64,000 nucleotides of DNA from the NCBI RefSeq assembly GCF_001667145.1, contig NZ_LZIF01000044.1, positions 62,001 through 126,000 on the forward strand, in the 5' to 3' direction. The position numbers and the translations under genes were made by a program. Below are positions 15,177 through 24,393 of the stretch, one piece after another. The notes below the pieces were generated by a model that ran no database searches, was not told the DNA's origin, and saw only the letters and a list, made by a program, of their open reading frames with translations. Source of the DNA: Mycobacterium sp. 852002-51971_SCH5477799-a. Lineage in GTDB: Bacteria > Actinomycetota > Actinomycetes > Mycobacteriales > Mycobacteriaceae. Each line of letters begins with the position of its first letter. Position 1 is the first letter of the stretch.

Positions 15177-16586
15177 TCACGCCGGAGCCATCGCCGCTTC
15201 GATGACCGTAAGGTGCTCGGAAAGCCCTGCGGCCCTGCGTATCTCGATGAAGTCGGCGACCATGGCCTCGGAAACCTCGTGCGGGTCCTCAAGCGTGGAG
15301 CCATCCGAGAGCACCGAGATGTTGAGCTGATCGACGTAACTCCACACGGTGATGTTCAGGCCGCTTCCGGCGGTCAACGGGCCCACCGAATAAATCTCGG
15401 TGACCAGCGCCCCGCCCACCCGGCCGCGTTCCCTTGGGCCGGGCACGTTGGAGATGTTCAGGTTGAGGATCTTGTTGTGTCCGTCCCGACCGGAGGCCCA
15501 CCGAAAGAAAGCCTGGGTGGGCGCGGGTGGCATGTAGGCCGCCCACCTGCTGACCAGTTCCGGCCCCATCAGTTGGTTGCTTTCCTTGGCGGCGATGGCG
15601 TTTTCGTGGCAGCACCGCACCCGCTCCAGCGGATCATCGGAATTGGTCGGCAGGCCCACCAGCACTCCCGTGAAGCGATTGCCCGAGATCCGTTCGGGCG
15701 AGAAGTCGAAACTCATCGGCACCGAAGCCAGTAGCGGTTCGGCCTTGCCGTCGTAGCGCAACAGTAGGGTGCGCAGGGCGCCGGTCGCCATGGCCAGCAC
15801 CATGTCGTTGATCGTCGCCCCAAGCCGCTTACCGGTCTCCTTGACGTCGGCCAAGGACAGGGTGGCGGTCGCGAACCGCCGTTCCGGGGTGATCTTGTGG
15901 TTCATGAAGGTCGGCGGCGGCTCGAAGGGCCGCGTCAGTTCCGGGGAAAGTTTGCGCGAGCTGCGGCGGACCCGGCCCAGTCCCTGGGCGGTGTAGCGGA
16001 TGGTGCGGGGCAGCGCTCCGACATGGCGCATGTGGTCGGCGAATGCCGAGCCCATCAACTGGCGGGTGGTGGGAGCCGGGTCGCAGACGTAGGGGCCGCC
16101 CTCCGGGCCGGGCTGCAGGTCCATGCCCCGGGCCATCAGGTTCGCCGACGCGACGCCGTCGGCGAGGGCGTGGTGAATTTTGCCGACGACCGCAATCCGG
16201 TTGTTGGCCAAGCCTTCCACGAAGTACATCTCCCACAGCGGACGGCTGCGATCGAGTTGCGTGCTGGCGATTTGCCCGATGGCCTCGTCCAGTTCGCGGC
16301 GCCCCCCGGGTGGCGACACCCGCCAGGGCCGAATGTGATAGTCCAGGTCGAGGTCGCAGTTCTCCCGCCACATCGGGTGGTGAAAGCGCAACGGCACCTC
16401 GACAAGCTGGTAGCAGAACGGATCGAGCTTGTTCAGCCGCCCGGCGATGACTTCCCGAAACGCGTTGACGTCCAGCGATCGGCGATCGGCGTCCAGCTCG
16501 ATAACGGCCGCTTTGATGGTGTGCATGTGGACGTTCGGCGCTTCGCTGTACAGCAGTACGGCGTCCCACCCGCTAAGCCTCTTCAC
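15177..16586 (-). CDS. WS/DGAT (wax ester synthase/diacylglycerol acyltransferase), Rv0221-like
   Basis: This 469-residue protein has the catalytic HHxxxDG motif as HHALADG (residues 138-144) and the family landmarks RPLWEMYFVEGL, NDMVLAMATGALRTLL and NISNVPGPRE. Members join acyl-CoA to diacylglycerol or fatty alcohols, making triacylglycerol or wax ester stores at the membrane or lipid droplet. The start codon sits 44 bases after the lipC stop, so both are probably co-transcribed. That would pair a storage-lipid synthase with a putative esterase. Confidence 0.92.
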   Translation of the reverse strand: MKRLSGWDAVLLYSEAPNVHMHTIKAAVIELDADRRSLDVNAFREVIAGRLNKLDPFCYQLVEVPLRFHHPMWRENCDLDLDYHIRPWRVSPPGGRRELDEAIGQIASTQLDRSRPLWEMYFVEGLANNRIAVVGKIHHALADGVASANLMARGMDLQPGPEGGPYVCDPAPTTRQLMGSAFADHMRHVGALPRTIRYTAQGLGRVRRSSRKLSPELTRPFEPPPTFMNHKITPERRFATATLSLADVKETGKRLGATINDMVLAMATGALRTLLLRYDGKAEPLLASVPMSFDFSPERISGNRFTGVLVGLPTNSDDPLERVRCCHENAIAAKESNQLMGPELVSRWAAYMPPAPTQAFFRWASGRDGHNKILNLNISNVPGPRERGRVGGALVTEIYSVGPLTAGSGLNITVWSYVDQLNISVLSDGSTLEDPHEVSEAMVADFIEIRRAAGLSEHLTVIEAAMAPA

Positions 16587-16630
16587 CGCTGCCCCTTGCC
16601 CATAGAGGGACCATACTCAGCGGCGGCGGC

Positions 16631-17836
16631 TCAGATGACCTCTTTTGCCCCGACGCGTGTCTTGGTGCGGTAGATCTGGTTGAGGAACAGCGAAGTGACG
16701 TGCGCGGCGGCACCGGCTCGCTCGCCGTCGATGAGGTCGTACCCGTGGCCGGCGCCCGGGAATTCGAGGTAGCCGACCATCGAATGCGACACCGCCCGGA
16801 GCCGTTCCACGAAGCTGCGTGCCTGTTCGACGGGGATCACGGAGTCTTTGCTGCCGTGAATGACCAGGAAGGGCGGCGCGTTGCGGTGCACGCGCGCGAT
16901 CGGCGACGCGTCGTGAAAGATGTCGGGGCGCCGCGCGATCGACTTCTTCACCACGACGCGCTCCAGGAACTCGACGAACCGTTCGCGCTCCGGCGTCGAG
17001 CGGTCCTCCCAGTCGTAGCGGCCGTAGATCCCGACGACCGCGTCGACCGAGGTGTCCGCACCCTCGGGCAGCTTCGCCTGGAACTGCGGATCGTCGGGCG
17101 TCAGCCCGGCGAGCGCGCACAGGTGGCCGCCGGCCGAACATCCTGCTATCGCAACGAAATTGCGGTCACCACCGAACTTGTCGACGTTGGCGCGTGCCCA
17201 CGCGATGGCGGTTTTGACGTCGATGATGTGGCGCGGCCAGCGGTGGTGCGGCGAAACGCGGTAGTTGACCGCCAGGCATACCCAGCCCTGCTCGGCGAGC
17301 CGCGACATCAGCGCCGACCCCTGACCCATGCACTTGCCGTGCACCCAGGCGCCGCCCGGCAGGAAGATCAGGACCGGCGCGGGTTGCGCGGGTAGGTCTT
17401 TGCGCCGCCAGACGTCGAGAACCTGATCGGGGTGGTCGCCGTAGTGCACGGCGCGGCGGTACAGATAGCGGCGCTGGCGCAGGCCGTCCCAGATCGGCGG
17501 TGTCTTTTCGGCGACGGGCCAGTCCCTCTCGAGATCGGCTGCCGCCACAACCCCGCGCAGCGCGGCGAGCGACACCTGCTGGGTGCTCTCCCGGTCGCGG
17601 CGGCGTACGTCGCTGATCCCCGGGGTGAACCAGCCCTTGGTCGCCGTGGAGATCACCTCCGGTGCGTTGCGGGCTCCCCAGACACCCATGGCGGTCAAAC
17701 CACCCAGGGGCTCGAGATGCTTGCCGACCACGGGCAGCGAAGCCCCCGCCACACTCAACGCCAGCACATAGTCACCGGGGCGGGCCCGCAGCAACCATTT
17801 GACGCAATCGGTAATGCCCGGTCCACTCACGGTCAT
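16631..17836 (-). CDS. lipC: Esterase/lipase LipC
   Basis: This 401-residue alpha/beta hydrolase of the HSL-like class shows LPGGAWVHG at the oxyanion region, the nucleophile elbow GCSAGG, the acid in HGSKDSVIP, and histidine in GAGHGYD. LipC of M. tuberculosis (Rv0220) is a cell-surface-associated esterase acting on short-chain esters. I took the ATG giving MTVSGPGITD, with GAGGGG upstream. An ATG 11 codons earlier is also possible. It is the promoter-proximal gene of a probable lipC-WS/DGAT operon. Confidence 0.9.
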   Translation of the reverse strand: MTVSGPGITDCVKWLLRARPGDYVLALSVAGASLPVVGKHLEPLGGLTAMGVWGARNAPEVISTATKGWFTPGISDVRRRDRESTQQVSLAALRGVVAAADLERDWPVAEKTPPIWDGLRQRRYLYRRAVHYGDHPDQVLDVWRRKDLPAQPAPVLIFLPGGAWVHGKCMGQGSALMSRLAEQGWVCLAVNYRVSPHHRWPRHIIDVKTAIAWARANVDKFGGDRNFVAIAGCSAGGHLCALAGLTPDDPQFQAKLPEGADTSVDAVVGIYGRYDWEDRSTPERERFVEFLERVVVKKSIARRPDIFHDASPIARVHRNAPPFLVIHGSKDSVIPVEQARSFVERLRAVSHSMVGYLEFPGAGHGYDLIDGERAGAAAHVTSLFLNQIYRTKTRVGAKEVI

Positions 17837-17950
17837 GCAGGGGACTGTACCCCTCGCCGCGATTCGCAAACTGACGTTTGCGTCGAACCGGCGATGGTGG
17901 CGAAAGCGCTTTGCCCGGTGTGCTCGCGGAAAGCGGTATTTATGCTGTTT

Positions 17951-17969
17951 GGACCGCTTTTCGCGGTCC
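17951..17969 (-). terminator. Intrinsic-terminator-like hairpin downstream of the methyltransferase
   Basis: A perfect 7-base stem GGACCGC / GCGGTCC closes a 5-base loop. In the leftward direction it begins 35 bases after the methyltransferase stop and is followed by a short A/T-containing stretch rather than a true U-tract. It separates this orphan gene from lipC. Confidence 0.5.
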
Positions 17970-18004
17970 CGTACGATCGATGAATTTTGCTGTGTACGAC
18001 ACGC

Positions 18005-18658
18005 TTATCTGGCCGTCAGGTCGGCGATCACCCGGCCACCGACAAGGCTGACGCCGGTCAGCGTCAGTCCCACCTGCGCGGCCAGCGCGGCAGCGCTGTC
18101 CACCCCGACGGATGCCCAGCGAAACCAGGGACCGATCTCGCCTGCCGCCTCCAACCGAACCCATCGCGAGCAGATGCCGATGGCCTCGGCTTCGAATTCG
18201 GCAATGCAGCGGCCACCCCGGGCCAGCAGCTCGAAGGCGCGCCCGAGGATTCGTCGTGGATCTCCGCCCAGCCCCACGTTGCCGTCGACCAGCAAAACCG
18301 TCTGCCACAGGCCCATTCCCGGCAACGGCTCGAACACATCGCCCAGCAGGGCCGGCGCACCGCCGCGACCCGCCAGCTGAATCGCGGTAGCGGACCGGTC
18401 GATTCCGAGCGCGGGGATGCCCCGCTGGATCAGCCTCGCCACCAACCGGCCCGGACCGCAGCCCAGCTCGATTGTCGGCCCGGTGCACATCTGCGTGACG
18501 GCTTCGTCGAAGACTTCGTCGAAGGCGTCACCAGAACCATCACCGGGACATCGCACACCCAACCATTTGTGCACCGGAAGTGGCCGCAGTTCGCCGTCCT
18601 CATGACGGATCCAACATCGCTCGCCGCCGAGTGCCCGATCGTAAAGTTGCCCAAGCAT
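18005..18658 (-). CDS. Orphan class I SAM-dependent methyltransferase
   Basis: This 217-residue protein starts MLGQLYDRALGGERCWIRHE and carries motif I as IELGCGPGRLVARL, an acidic motif II in LGIDRS, and ending SLVGGRVIADLTAR. I know this kind from actinobacterial clusters where it sits between a DUF2064 glycosyltransferase and a molybdopterin-dependent oxidoreductase of the Rv0218 kind. Neither partner is present here. I chose the ATG with GAGG upstream. An upstream ATG would add 40 low-complexity residues. The substrate is unknown. Confidence 0.8.
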   Translation of the reverse strand: MLGQLYDRALGGERCWIRHEDGELRPLPVHKWLGVRCPGDGSGDAFDEVFDEAVTQMCTGPTIELGCGPGRLVARLIQRGIPALGIDRSATAIQLAGRGGAPALLGDVFEPLPGMGLWQTVLLVDGNVGLGGDPRRILGRAFELLARGGRCIAEFEAEAIGICSRWVRLEAAGEIGPWFRWASVGVDSAAALAAQVGLTLTGVSLVGGRVIADLTAR

Positions 18659-18973
18659 TTCACGTCCCTCACGTCCTAGCCGATCGGGCGGCGCGCCGGC
18701 GCTCGGTCCCCCCGAAGGACGTTGCGGCGACTCACCGGCAAACCCCAACAAGCTGACGGCAGGCACGTGCGCCAGCATTGCTGCTTCGATACCCCGATCG
18801 TGGCTCGGCTAATCCATCTTTGTTCCAAGGCCCTTCCTGCGGCTACGTTGCAGCGCCCGGCGTGGTTCACTCACCGACCGTGACGGGCGGTGGACCGGCG
18901 TGGCCACGCAAAACCGAAGAGCCCGAACTATGCTGTGCAACAGGCTCTTTCGCCCATCGGCGGGCATTGCAAA
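18659..18973. other. 315-base gap without a convincing gene
   Basis: No open frame here has a family resemblance. It should contain the promoter of the orphan methyltransferase. Near its right end an imperfect hairpin, AAGAGCC (18917-18923) with GGCTCTT (18943-18949) and a 19-base loop, lies about 25 bases past the stop of the leftward hydrolase and may terminate it. I could not detect remnants of the glycosyltransferase normally found beside this methyltransferase. Confidence 0.5.
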
Positions 18974-19801
18974 TCAACCAAACAAGAATGCGTCCAGCAG
19001 CTCGTTCACCCGCGCGGGATCTTCCAGCGCGGCGAGGTGGGCGACCCCGTCGAGCACGGTGAAGGACGCGCCCCCGATCGAGTCGGCCATCGCGCGGGTC
19101 TCGGCCACCGGGAAGGTCGCGTCTTCAGCGCCGGCGACCACCAGCACCGGGGCCGTCACGCGACCCAGCAGGGCGCGCTGGTCCGGCCGCGCCGGAACCA
19201 CACTGCGCACCGCCCAGCGGACCGAATCCGTGTTCACCGATTGCACATTGGCCCGCACGGTGTCCACCACGTCCGGGCGGGTGTGCAGCGTCGTCGGCCC
19301 CAAGAAGGCGCGGATGGCCGAGCGGGTCAGCGGCGGCCGGATCCCACCCAGCGCCGTCGCCAACCTCACCAGGGCCGCGTACTGCATCCGTTGCGCGACA
19401 CCGGCTTTCGAGGCGGTGCAATTCATCAGTACCGCGCGGTTGAGGCGGTCGGGGTATAGGGCGGCGAAGGTGCCGCCGATCATCCCGCCCCACGAATTGC
19501 CGACGAAGTGTGTCCTGTCGATGGCGAGGCGGTCGAGCAGGTCGACGACGCAGCGCGCGCAGTCGGTGAAGCTGAACATCGCGCGCAGCGGGGCGCTGCC
19601 GCCGTGCCCGGGCGGATCGATGAGGACCAGGCGGTGGGTGTCGCCGAAGCGCGCGGCCTGCCCGGCCCACAAATCGCCCGTCATCAACAGGCTGGGCCAC
19701 ATCAGGACGGCGGGCCCGGTCCCCTCGCTCACCTGCACCCGGATCGCGCCGAGGCCCGTATCGACCACCCGCGAAGCCAGCCGGGGATTGTTGGTGGTCA
19801 C
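18974..19801 (-). CDS. Alpha/beta-hydrolase fold protein
   Basis: This 275-residue cytosolic hydrolase has the nucleophile elbow VGNSWGG with S103, the strand-turn DPPGHG, an acidic residue in AGAEDATFP and a histidine in DGVAHLAALE. This is a complete Ser-Asp-His set. It resembles meta-cleavage hydrolases and 3-oxoadipate enol-lactonases in layout, but such families overlap and the substrate cannot be named. It is divergent from lipW, with 80 bases between them. Confidence 0.85.
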   Translation of the reverse strand: MTTNNPRLASRVVDTGLGAIRVQVSEGTGPAVLMWPSLLMTGDLWAGQAARFGDTHRLVLIDPPGHGGSAPLRAMFSFTDCARCVVDLLDRLAIDRTHFVGNSWGGMIGGTFAALYPDRLNRAVLMNCTASKAGVAQRMQYAALVRLATALGGIRPPLTRSAIRAFLGPTTLHTRPDVVDTVRANVQSVNTDSVRWAVRSVVPARPDQRALLGRVTAPVLVVAGAEDATFPVAETRAMADSIGGASFTVLDGVAHLAALEDPARVNELLDAFLFG

Positions 19802-19881
19802 GCTGCCTCCTGAAGTCGTGGCGCGTACCGCAGACCGCGCACCGTCGTCTCCCGATTTTCCGCGTCGGTGATACTTGTCGG

Positions 19882-20781
19882 GTGACGAACAACGATGTTC
19901 ACCCTGACCTGCGGCGATTCGTCCGCTTCGCCCCTCGGAGGCTCGTCAGTTCCCGGACCCTGCCGCTGATGCGGGTGGGGATGGCGTGGCGCGGACGCCT
20001 CGGCAAGCCCGTCGCCGACGTCGAGGTGATCACGCTCGGTTCCGGGACCGGCGTTCGGCTGTTCCGGCCCGCGCACGCCACCGAGGCCACACCCGCGATG
20101 TTGTGGATTCACGGCGGCGGCTACGTGATCGGCACCGCCCAACAGGACGACCGACTCTGTAGCGGGTTCAGCAGGCGGTTGGGGATCACCGTCGCGTCGG
20201 TGGATTACCGACTGGCGCCCAAACATCCGTATCCCGCTCCGCTGGAAGACTGCTATGCCGCGCTGACCTGGCTGGCCGGGCTGCCATCGGTGGACCGCTA
20301 TCGCATCGCCATCGGCGGCGCCAGCGCCGGCGGTGGGCTCGCGGCGGCCCTGGCCCTGCTAGCCCGCGACCGCGCCGAGGTGAGCCCGGCGTTCCAGCTG
20401 CTGACCTATCCCATGCTCGACGACCGCAGTTCGGCAACGGCGCCCAGTGCGAACTACCGGCTGTGGGACAACCGCAGCAACAGGTTCGGCTGGGCGGCGT
20501 ACCTGGGCGACGCCGACCCGCAGGTCGCCGTTCCCGGGCGCCGCGACGACCTCAGCGGATTGCCGCCGGCCTGGATCGGTGTGGGCACGCACGACCTGTT
20601 CCACGACGAAGACCTGGCATACGCCGAGCGCCTTCGCGCCGCGGGGGTGCCATGCCAGGTCGAAACCATCCCGGGCGCCTTCCACGGTTTCGACCTGGTC
20701 ATGCCGAAAGCCCAAGTGTCCCGGCGGTTTTTCGACAGCCAATGCGACAGTCTTCGGGCGGCCTTGGCCCCCGCCGCTTGA
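19882..20781 (+). CDS. lipW: Esterase/lipase LipW (hormone-sensitive lipase family)
   Basis: This 299-residue protein has the HSL motif HGGG (residues 77-80), the nucleophile S148 in GGASAGG, the acid in VGTHDLFHDED and the histidine in GAFHGFD. It should hydrolyse short acyl esters. It corresponds to Rv0217c. The divergent hydrolase upstream shares the intergenic region. Downstream, the convergent amidohydrolase ends 6 bases away, leaving no room for a separate terminator. Confidence 0.9.
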   Translation: MTNNDVHPDLRRFVRFAPRRLVSSRTLPLMRVGMAWRGRLGKPVADVEVITLGSGTGVRLFRPAHATEATPAMLWIHGGGYVIGTAQQDDRLCSGFSRRLGITVASVDYRLAPKHPYPAPLEDCYAALTWLAGLPSVDRYRIAIGGASAGGGLAAALALLARDRAEVSPAFQLLTYPMLDDRSSATAPSANYRLWDNRSNRFGWAAYLGDADPQVAVPGRRDDLSGLPPAWIGVGTHDLFHDEDLAYAERLRAAGVPCQVETIPGAFHGFDLVMPKAQVSRRFFDSQCDSLRAALAPAA

Positions 20782-20787
20782 CACGGC

Positions 20788-22101
20788 TCACATCGCGAAA
20801 TACACCAGCTCACCGCCGATGACGGTGGCCGCCACCAGCCCAGCGTCCAGGGCGGCCAGCGCCACGGCCGGCGGCTCATTGAGCACACACAGGTCGCCCG
20901 CCTGCCCGACTTCCACGGCGCGCGGCCGGCCGGGCTCATCGGCCCGGCCCAAGAACATCGTCAAAGCCTCTCGCGCCGAGACACATTCGCGTGCTCCCAG
21001 GACGACGCCCTGCGGCGTGGTGCGGTGTACCGCGGCGCGCATCGCCGTCCACGGGTCGCCGTGGCCGAACGGCATGTCGGTGGACAGCGCGACCGGCACC
21101 GTCGCGTTGCGCAGGGACGCGACGCGCCACAGTTGTGCGTGCTCGGCGGCGGGAACGTCGGCGAGGTACTGGTCGCCGCGCTCGGCGACGAAGTTGGGTT
21201 GTGTCACGACCGTGACCCCGAGGTCGGCGAGGTCGGCCAGGTTGTCGTCGGGCACCACGGCGGCGTGTTCGATCCGGTCCCGCGGATGGCCGCCGGCCGC
21301 GCGCAGCGCCGCGATGGCCACCACGAGCTGTGCCGCGGTCACGCAGTGCACGGCGACCGGCTGCCCGCTGTCATGTTGGCGCGCAATCCATTCCGTGAGC
21401 GCATCGAGGTCCAGGCGATCGTCGTGCAGGATCTTTTTGCCCGGCGACAGGAAACTCAGCCGCGGCCGGAACTCGCCGCACTGATGAGCCGTTGTCAGCG
21501 ACGCCATGTCGTCGGCATCGAGATCGGGGGTCGCGTCGGTGACGCCGGTGACACCGGTCGCGGTGATCCGGCGGCTCAATTCGGCCAGATCGGTTTCGCG
21601 CCGCTGCAGCGCCAACGACCAGCCCCGGTCGGCGCTGCGCAGCCGCCCATCGGGATGTTCGGCCAGGCCGACGCGGCCCAGCGCCTCGGAATTGAGGATC
21701 CACAGCGCCCCGCTGCGGTGCTGGATGCGCACCGGAACCTGGGAAACGATGGCGTCGAGGGCGCACCGATCGAGTTCTCCGGCAACCGAATCGTGATATC
21801 CCACAGCGCGAATCCAGCCGTCGGGTCCCGGGGTGGCGTTCGCGAGCAATTGGGTGAGCTGCGATGCGGTGCTGACCCCGGGCGGCCCGACGAAGAACGA
21901 GTCCAGTGCCGAGGCCGCCGAGCGCACGTGCACATGGTGGTCGTGCAGCCCGGGCAGGACGGTGCCGCCGCCCGCGTACAGCACGCCCTCGCCCGCGCGG
22001 GGCACCAGACCCTCGCCCGGCAGCGCCATCTCCTCGATCAGCGCACCCACTCGGAGGTCGGTGGTGGTCCCGTCCAGCAGGGTGGCCCGCTGAATCAGCA
22101 T
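20788..22101 (-). CDS. Amidohydrolase-family metal-dependent hydrolase
   Basis: This 437-residue protein has the N-terminal beta-sandwich strand followed by the metal-binding loop VLPGLHDHHVHV. Further ligands are likely the histidines in VAVHCVTAAQ and RIEHAAVV and the aspartate in LSTDMPFG. It resembles the amidohydrolase-3 (N-substituted formamide deformylase-like) group. It overlaps the CoA-transferase gene by 7 bases and is probably last in a three-gene leftward operon. This gene and its upstream neighbour are not found between lipW and Rv0216 in H37Rv. Confidence 0.85.
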   Translation of the reverse strand: MLIQRATLLDGTTTDLRVGALIEEMALPGEGLVPRAGEGVLYAGGGTVLPGLHDHHVHVRSAASALDSFFVGPPGVSTASQLTQLLANATPGPDGWIRAVGYHDSVAGELDRCALDAIVSQVPVRIQHRSGALWILNSEALGRVGLAEHPDGRLRSADRGWSLALQRRETDLAELSRRITATGVTGVTDATPDLDADDMASLTTAHQCGEFRPRLSFLSPGKKILHDDRLDLDALTEWIARQHDSGQPVAVHCVTAAQLVVAIAALRAAGGHPRDRIEHAAVVPDDNLADLADLGVTVVTQPNFVAERGDQYLADVPAAEHAQLWRVASLRNATVPVALSTDMPFGHGDPWTAMRAAVHRTTPQGVVLGARECVSAREALTMFLGRADEPGRPRAVEVGQAGDLCVLNEPPAVALAALDAGLVAATVIGGELVYFAM

Positions 22102-23306
22102 GACAACACCCGCCTTTGGCTTACCAGGCGACGCACCGCCCCGTTGTCGCCGCCCGGCGCGGACGCCGGACGCGACGCCGGCGGGGCCGACGGTGCTGAC
22201 ACCGGCGCCGGCGATGCCGACGCCTCGACCGGCAGGGCCGCGTAAGTCGCGGCGACCCCGGCCATGGAAACGCCGATCAGCTCGCCGCCGCCGCGGCCCA
22301 GCGATTCGGCCACCGCGAGCGTTGCCTGCAGCCCGGTCAACGGGTCGGCGATGGCGTCGCCGCAGAACACCGGTCCCTCCGCACTGGTGCCGGTCAGGCC
22401 GCCGGCCACCGCGGTGTCGTCCCCGAATCCCGGCCGGCGACCGTCATATCCGGTGATCTGCAACCAGATTCGGCCCGGGCGCGGCGCGACGTCATCGGGT
22501 CCGAGCCCCCGGCGCGCCAGCGCGGCGGGACGCGACCCCTCGATGACGACGTCGCTGACGGCGAGCAGCTCACGCAGTTCGTCGGCTTGGCTATCGAAAT
22601 CCACCTCGTAACAGAGTTTTTGGGCGTTGATCCAGTCGAAAAAGGCCCGGTTGCCGGCCCGGGTCCCGTCCGGGCGGCGCGGGCTTTCGACCTTGACGAC
22701 GGTCGCCCCCGCGTGGGCCAGCAGGTGCCCGCACAGCGGCCCCGCCCACATCGAGGACAGGTCGGCCACCAGCAGACCCCGCGGCGCGCGCGGCGCCACC
22801 CGCGATCCGTTCACCCGTGTCCGCGGCGGTGCGGGTGCGGTCTCGCCCAGGGCAGCCGCCGGAAGGTCGAGCAGCCGCGCTCGCTCGACGATCTCGGCCA
22901 CCGGACGGGTGGCGGCCCAGCGCTGCAGCACCGGCCACGGGTCGGCGACCACGTCATCGACCCCGACCTGCAGCAGTGCCGGGACGGCGTCGAGGTCGTC
23001 GGCACGCGAGAGGGTGAGGGCCCAAAAGCCGTCCCGGGCTGCGAGCAGGCGGGTGCCGCCGCCCGGCGAAACCCGGCCGCCGCGGGTCAGTCCCAGCAGT
23101 GCGGCCCGCCCGGTCAGCAGGCTCACCGCGTCGACGTCGATATCCAGTCGGTCGCCGATGGCCGTCGCGACCTGGTGCGCGCGGGTCAGCAAGTTGGCGC
23201 GGGAGAAGTCGGCGGGACCGTCGGGCAGGCCGGTCAAGTAGGCCAGCCCGCTGCTCCCCCACTCTTTGACCTGTCGGGGCTCGCCCAATGACGAAGCCGA
23301 ACTCAC
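22095..23306 (-). CDS. CaiB/BaiF-type class III CoA-transferase with unusual domain order
   Basis: This 403-residue protein starts at a GTG 47 bases after the Rv0216-like gene. From about residue 177 it reads like the usual N-terminus of CaiB/BaiF proteins (GLLVADLSSMWAGPLCGHLL, then DVVIEGSRP and LQITGYDG). The first 170 residues (FWALTLSRADDLDAVPALL, then VERARLLDLPAAAL) look like the region that normally ends such proteins. The tail is a proline/alanine/serine-rich segment. The order therefore seems permuted, or it derives from a truncated tandem form. It may still transfer CoA, but this is uncertain. Confidence 0.75.
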   Translation of the reverse strand: MSSASSLGEPRQVKEWGSSGLAYLTGLPDGPADFSRANLLTRAHQVATAIGDRLDIDVDAVSLLTGRAALLGLTRGGRVSPGGGTRLLAARDGFWALTLSRADDLDAVPALLQVGVDDVVADPWPVLQRWAATRPVAEIVERARLLDLPAAALGETAPAPPRTRVNGSRVAPRAPRGLLVADLSSMWAGPLCGHLLAHAGATVVKVESPRRPDGTRAGNRAFFDWINAQKLCYEVDFDSQADELRELLAVSDVVIEGSRPAALARRGLGPDDVAPRPGRIWLQITGYDGRRPGFGDDTAVAGGLTGTSAEGPVFCGDAIADPLTGLQATLAVAESLGRGGGELIGVSMAGVAATYAALPVEASASPAPVSAPSAPPASRPASAPGGDNGAVRRLVSQRRVLSC

Positions 23307-23352
23307 GCCCCCATTGTGCGCGTGGCCCGCGATGGTGACCGGCGAACCCCGC

Positions 23353-24363
23353 TCAGAACTGCAGTGCGTGAAACCTCCAGTCCAGCACCGGACGGTCCGG
23401 CTCGGAATCGCCGACCGCATACACCAGCGACCGCAGCCCCAGCACACCGCCGTGATCGGTCGGCTCGGCGGATTCGATGTGCAACTCGCTGTACAGGGTG
23501 TCACCCTCGTGCACGGGCCCGGTGTGGTCGCAGGACTGCCAGTTCAGGACCGTCACCAGATTGGGCAGCAGCCTGCTCGCCTGCGCGAACGCCAGCCCGA
23601 TGGTATGTCCGCCGTACACCAGCCGGCGCCCGCCGATCCGCGAATCATGATGCGTGGCGGCGATATTCAATGTCAGACGGGCGAGTTCGGCAGCGCTACT
23701 GACCACGTCGGCGGTGCTGTGCAACACCGAACCCGCCAGGCCGGCATCGAAGTGCGGGCCGGGCACCTTGTCGCGGAACACCTCCGGGTCCCACTGCGCG
23801 GTCGGATCGTGGGCCGGGCCGGGCACCTCGACGCCGATGCCGGACAGATCGTCGTGCGGCGCCTCGTCGGGCGTGAAACCTGGGCTGGCGGGCAACATTC
23901 CGCACCGGTAGAAGTCGAGCACCAGCTGATCGGCCTGGTCGATCGTGATCATCCGCAGCGCCGCCAGCCCCGTGGGCGCCCGGCCCGGCTTGGGCGAGTT
24001 TGCCCGCAGCCCAACCACTTCGGTGCGGGTGTAGAGGGAATCGCCGATGACCGGATACCGGTGGAAGACCAGCCCGCGATAGAACAGGTTGGCCTTGACC
24101 CGCTGGGTCACCAGCGTCGACTGCCCGATCGCCACGTCGCACACCAGCGCCGGATGGGCCAGCGGCGCTGGAAGGCCCGTCACCGCCGCGCACAGATCGG
24201 CGTCCAGCGCCAGGCGCAGCCGGTCGCCCACGATCGCCTGGTGAGCGCCCGCCAACCCCGACGACAACGTCATCGACGGCGCCCAGTCGAACACCTGCCC
24301 TACCGAGAGGTCGTCGAAGTAGGGTCCCCCCTCGCGAATCCCCGCGTACCCGCCACTAGTCAC
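23353..24363 (-). CDS. MaoC-like double-hotdog protein, Rv0216-like
   Basis: This 336-residue protein matches Rv0216 in length and in segments such as GGPYFDDLSVGQVFDWAP, HFDAGLAGSVLHSTADVV and LNIAATHHD, and ends DWRFHALQF. The H37Rv protein has a double-hotdog fold related to R-specific enoyl-CoA hydratases. The catalytic Asp/His pattern is only partly conserved in that lineage, so hydratase activity is unproven. A GTG was chosen to fit the family length; the open frame extends further. It is the first gene of the leftward operon with the CoA-transferase and amidohydrolase. Confidence 0.83.
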   Translation of the reverse strand: MTSGGYAGIREGGPYFDDLSVGQVFDWAPSMTLSSGLAGAHQAIVGDRLRLALDADLCAAVTGLPAPLAHPALVCDVAIGQSTLVTQRVKANLFYRGLVFHRYPVIGDSLYTRTEVVGLRANSPKPGRAPTGLAALRMITIDQADQLVLDFYRCGMLPASPGFTPDEAPHDDLSGIGVEVPGPAHDPTAQWDPEVFRDKVPGPHFDAGLAGSVLHSTADVVSSAAELARLTLNIAATHHDSRIGGRRLVYGGHTIGLAFAQASRLLPNLVTVLNWQSCDHTGPVHEGDTLYSELHIESAEPTDHGGVLGLRSLVYAVGDSEPDRPVLDWRFHALQF

Positions 24364-24393
24364 AACGCCCCATGCTGGCAGGCTGTGGAATCG

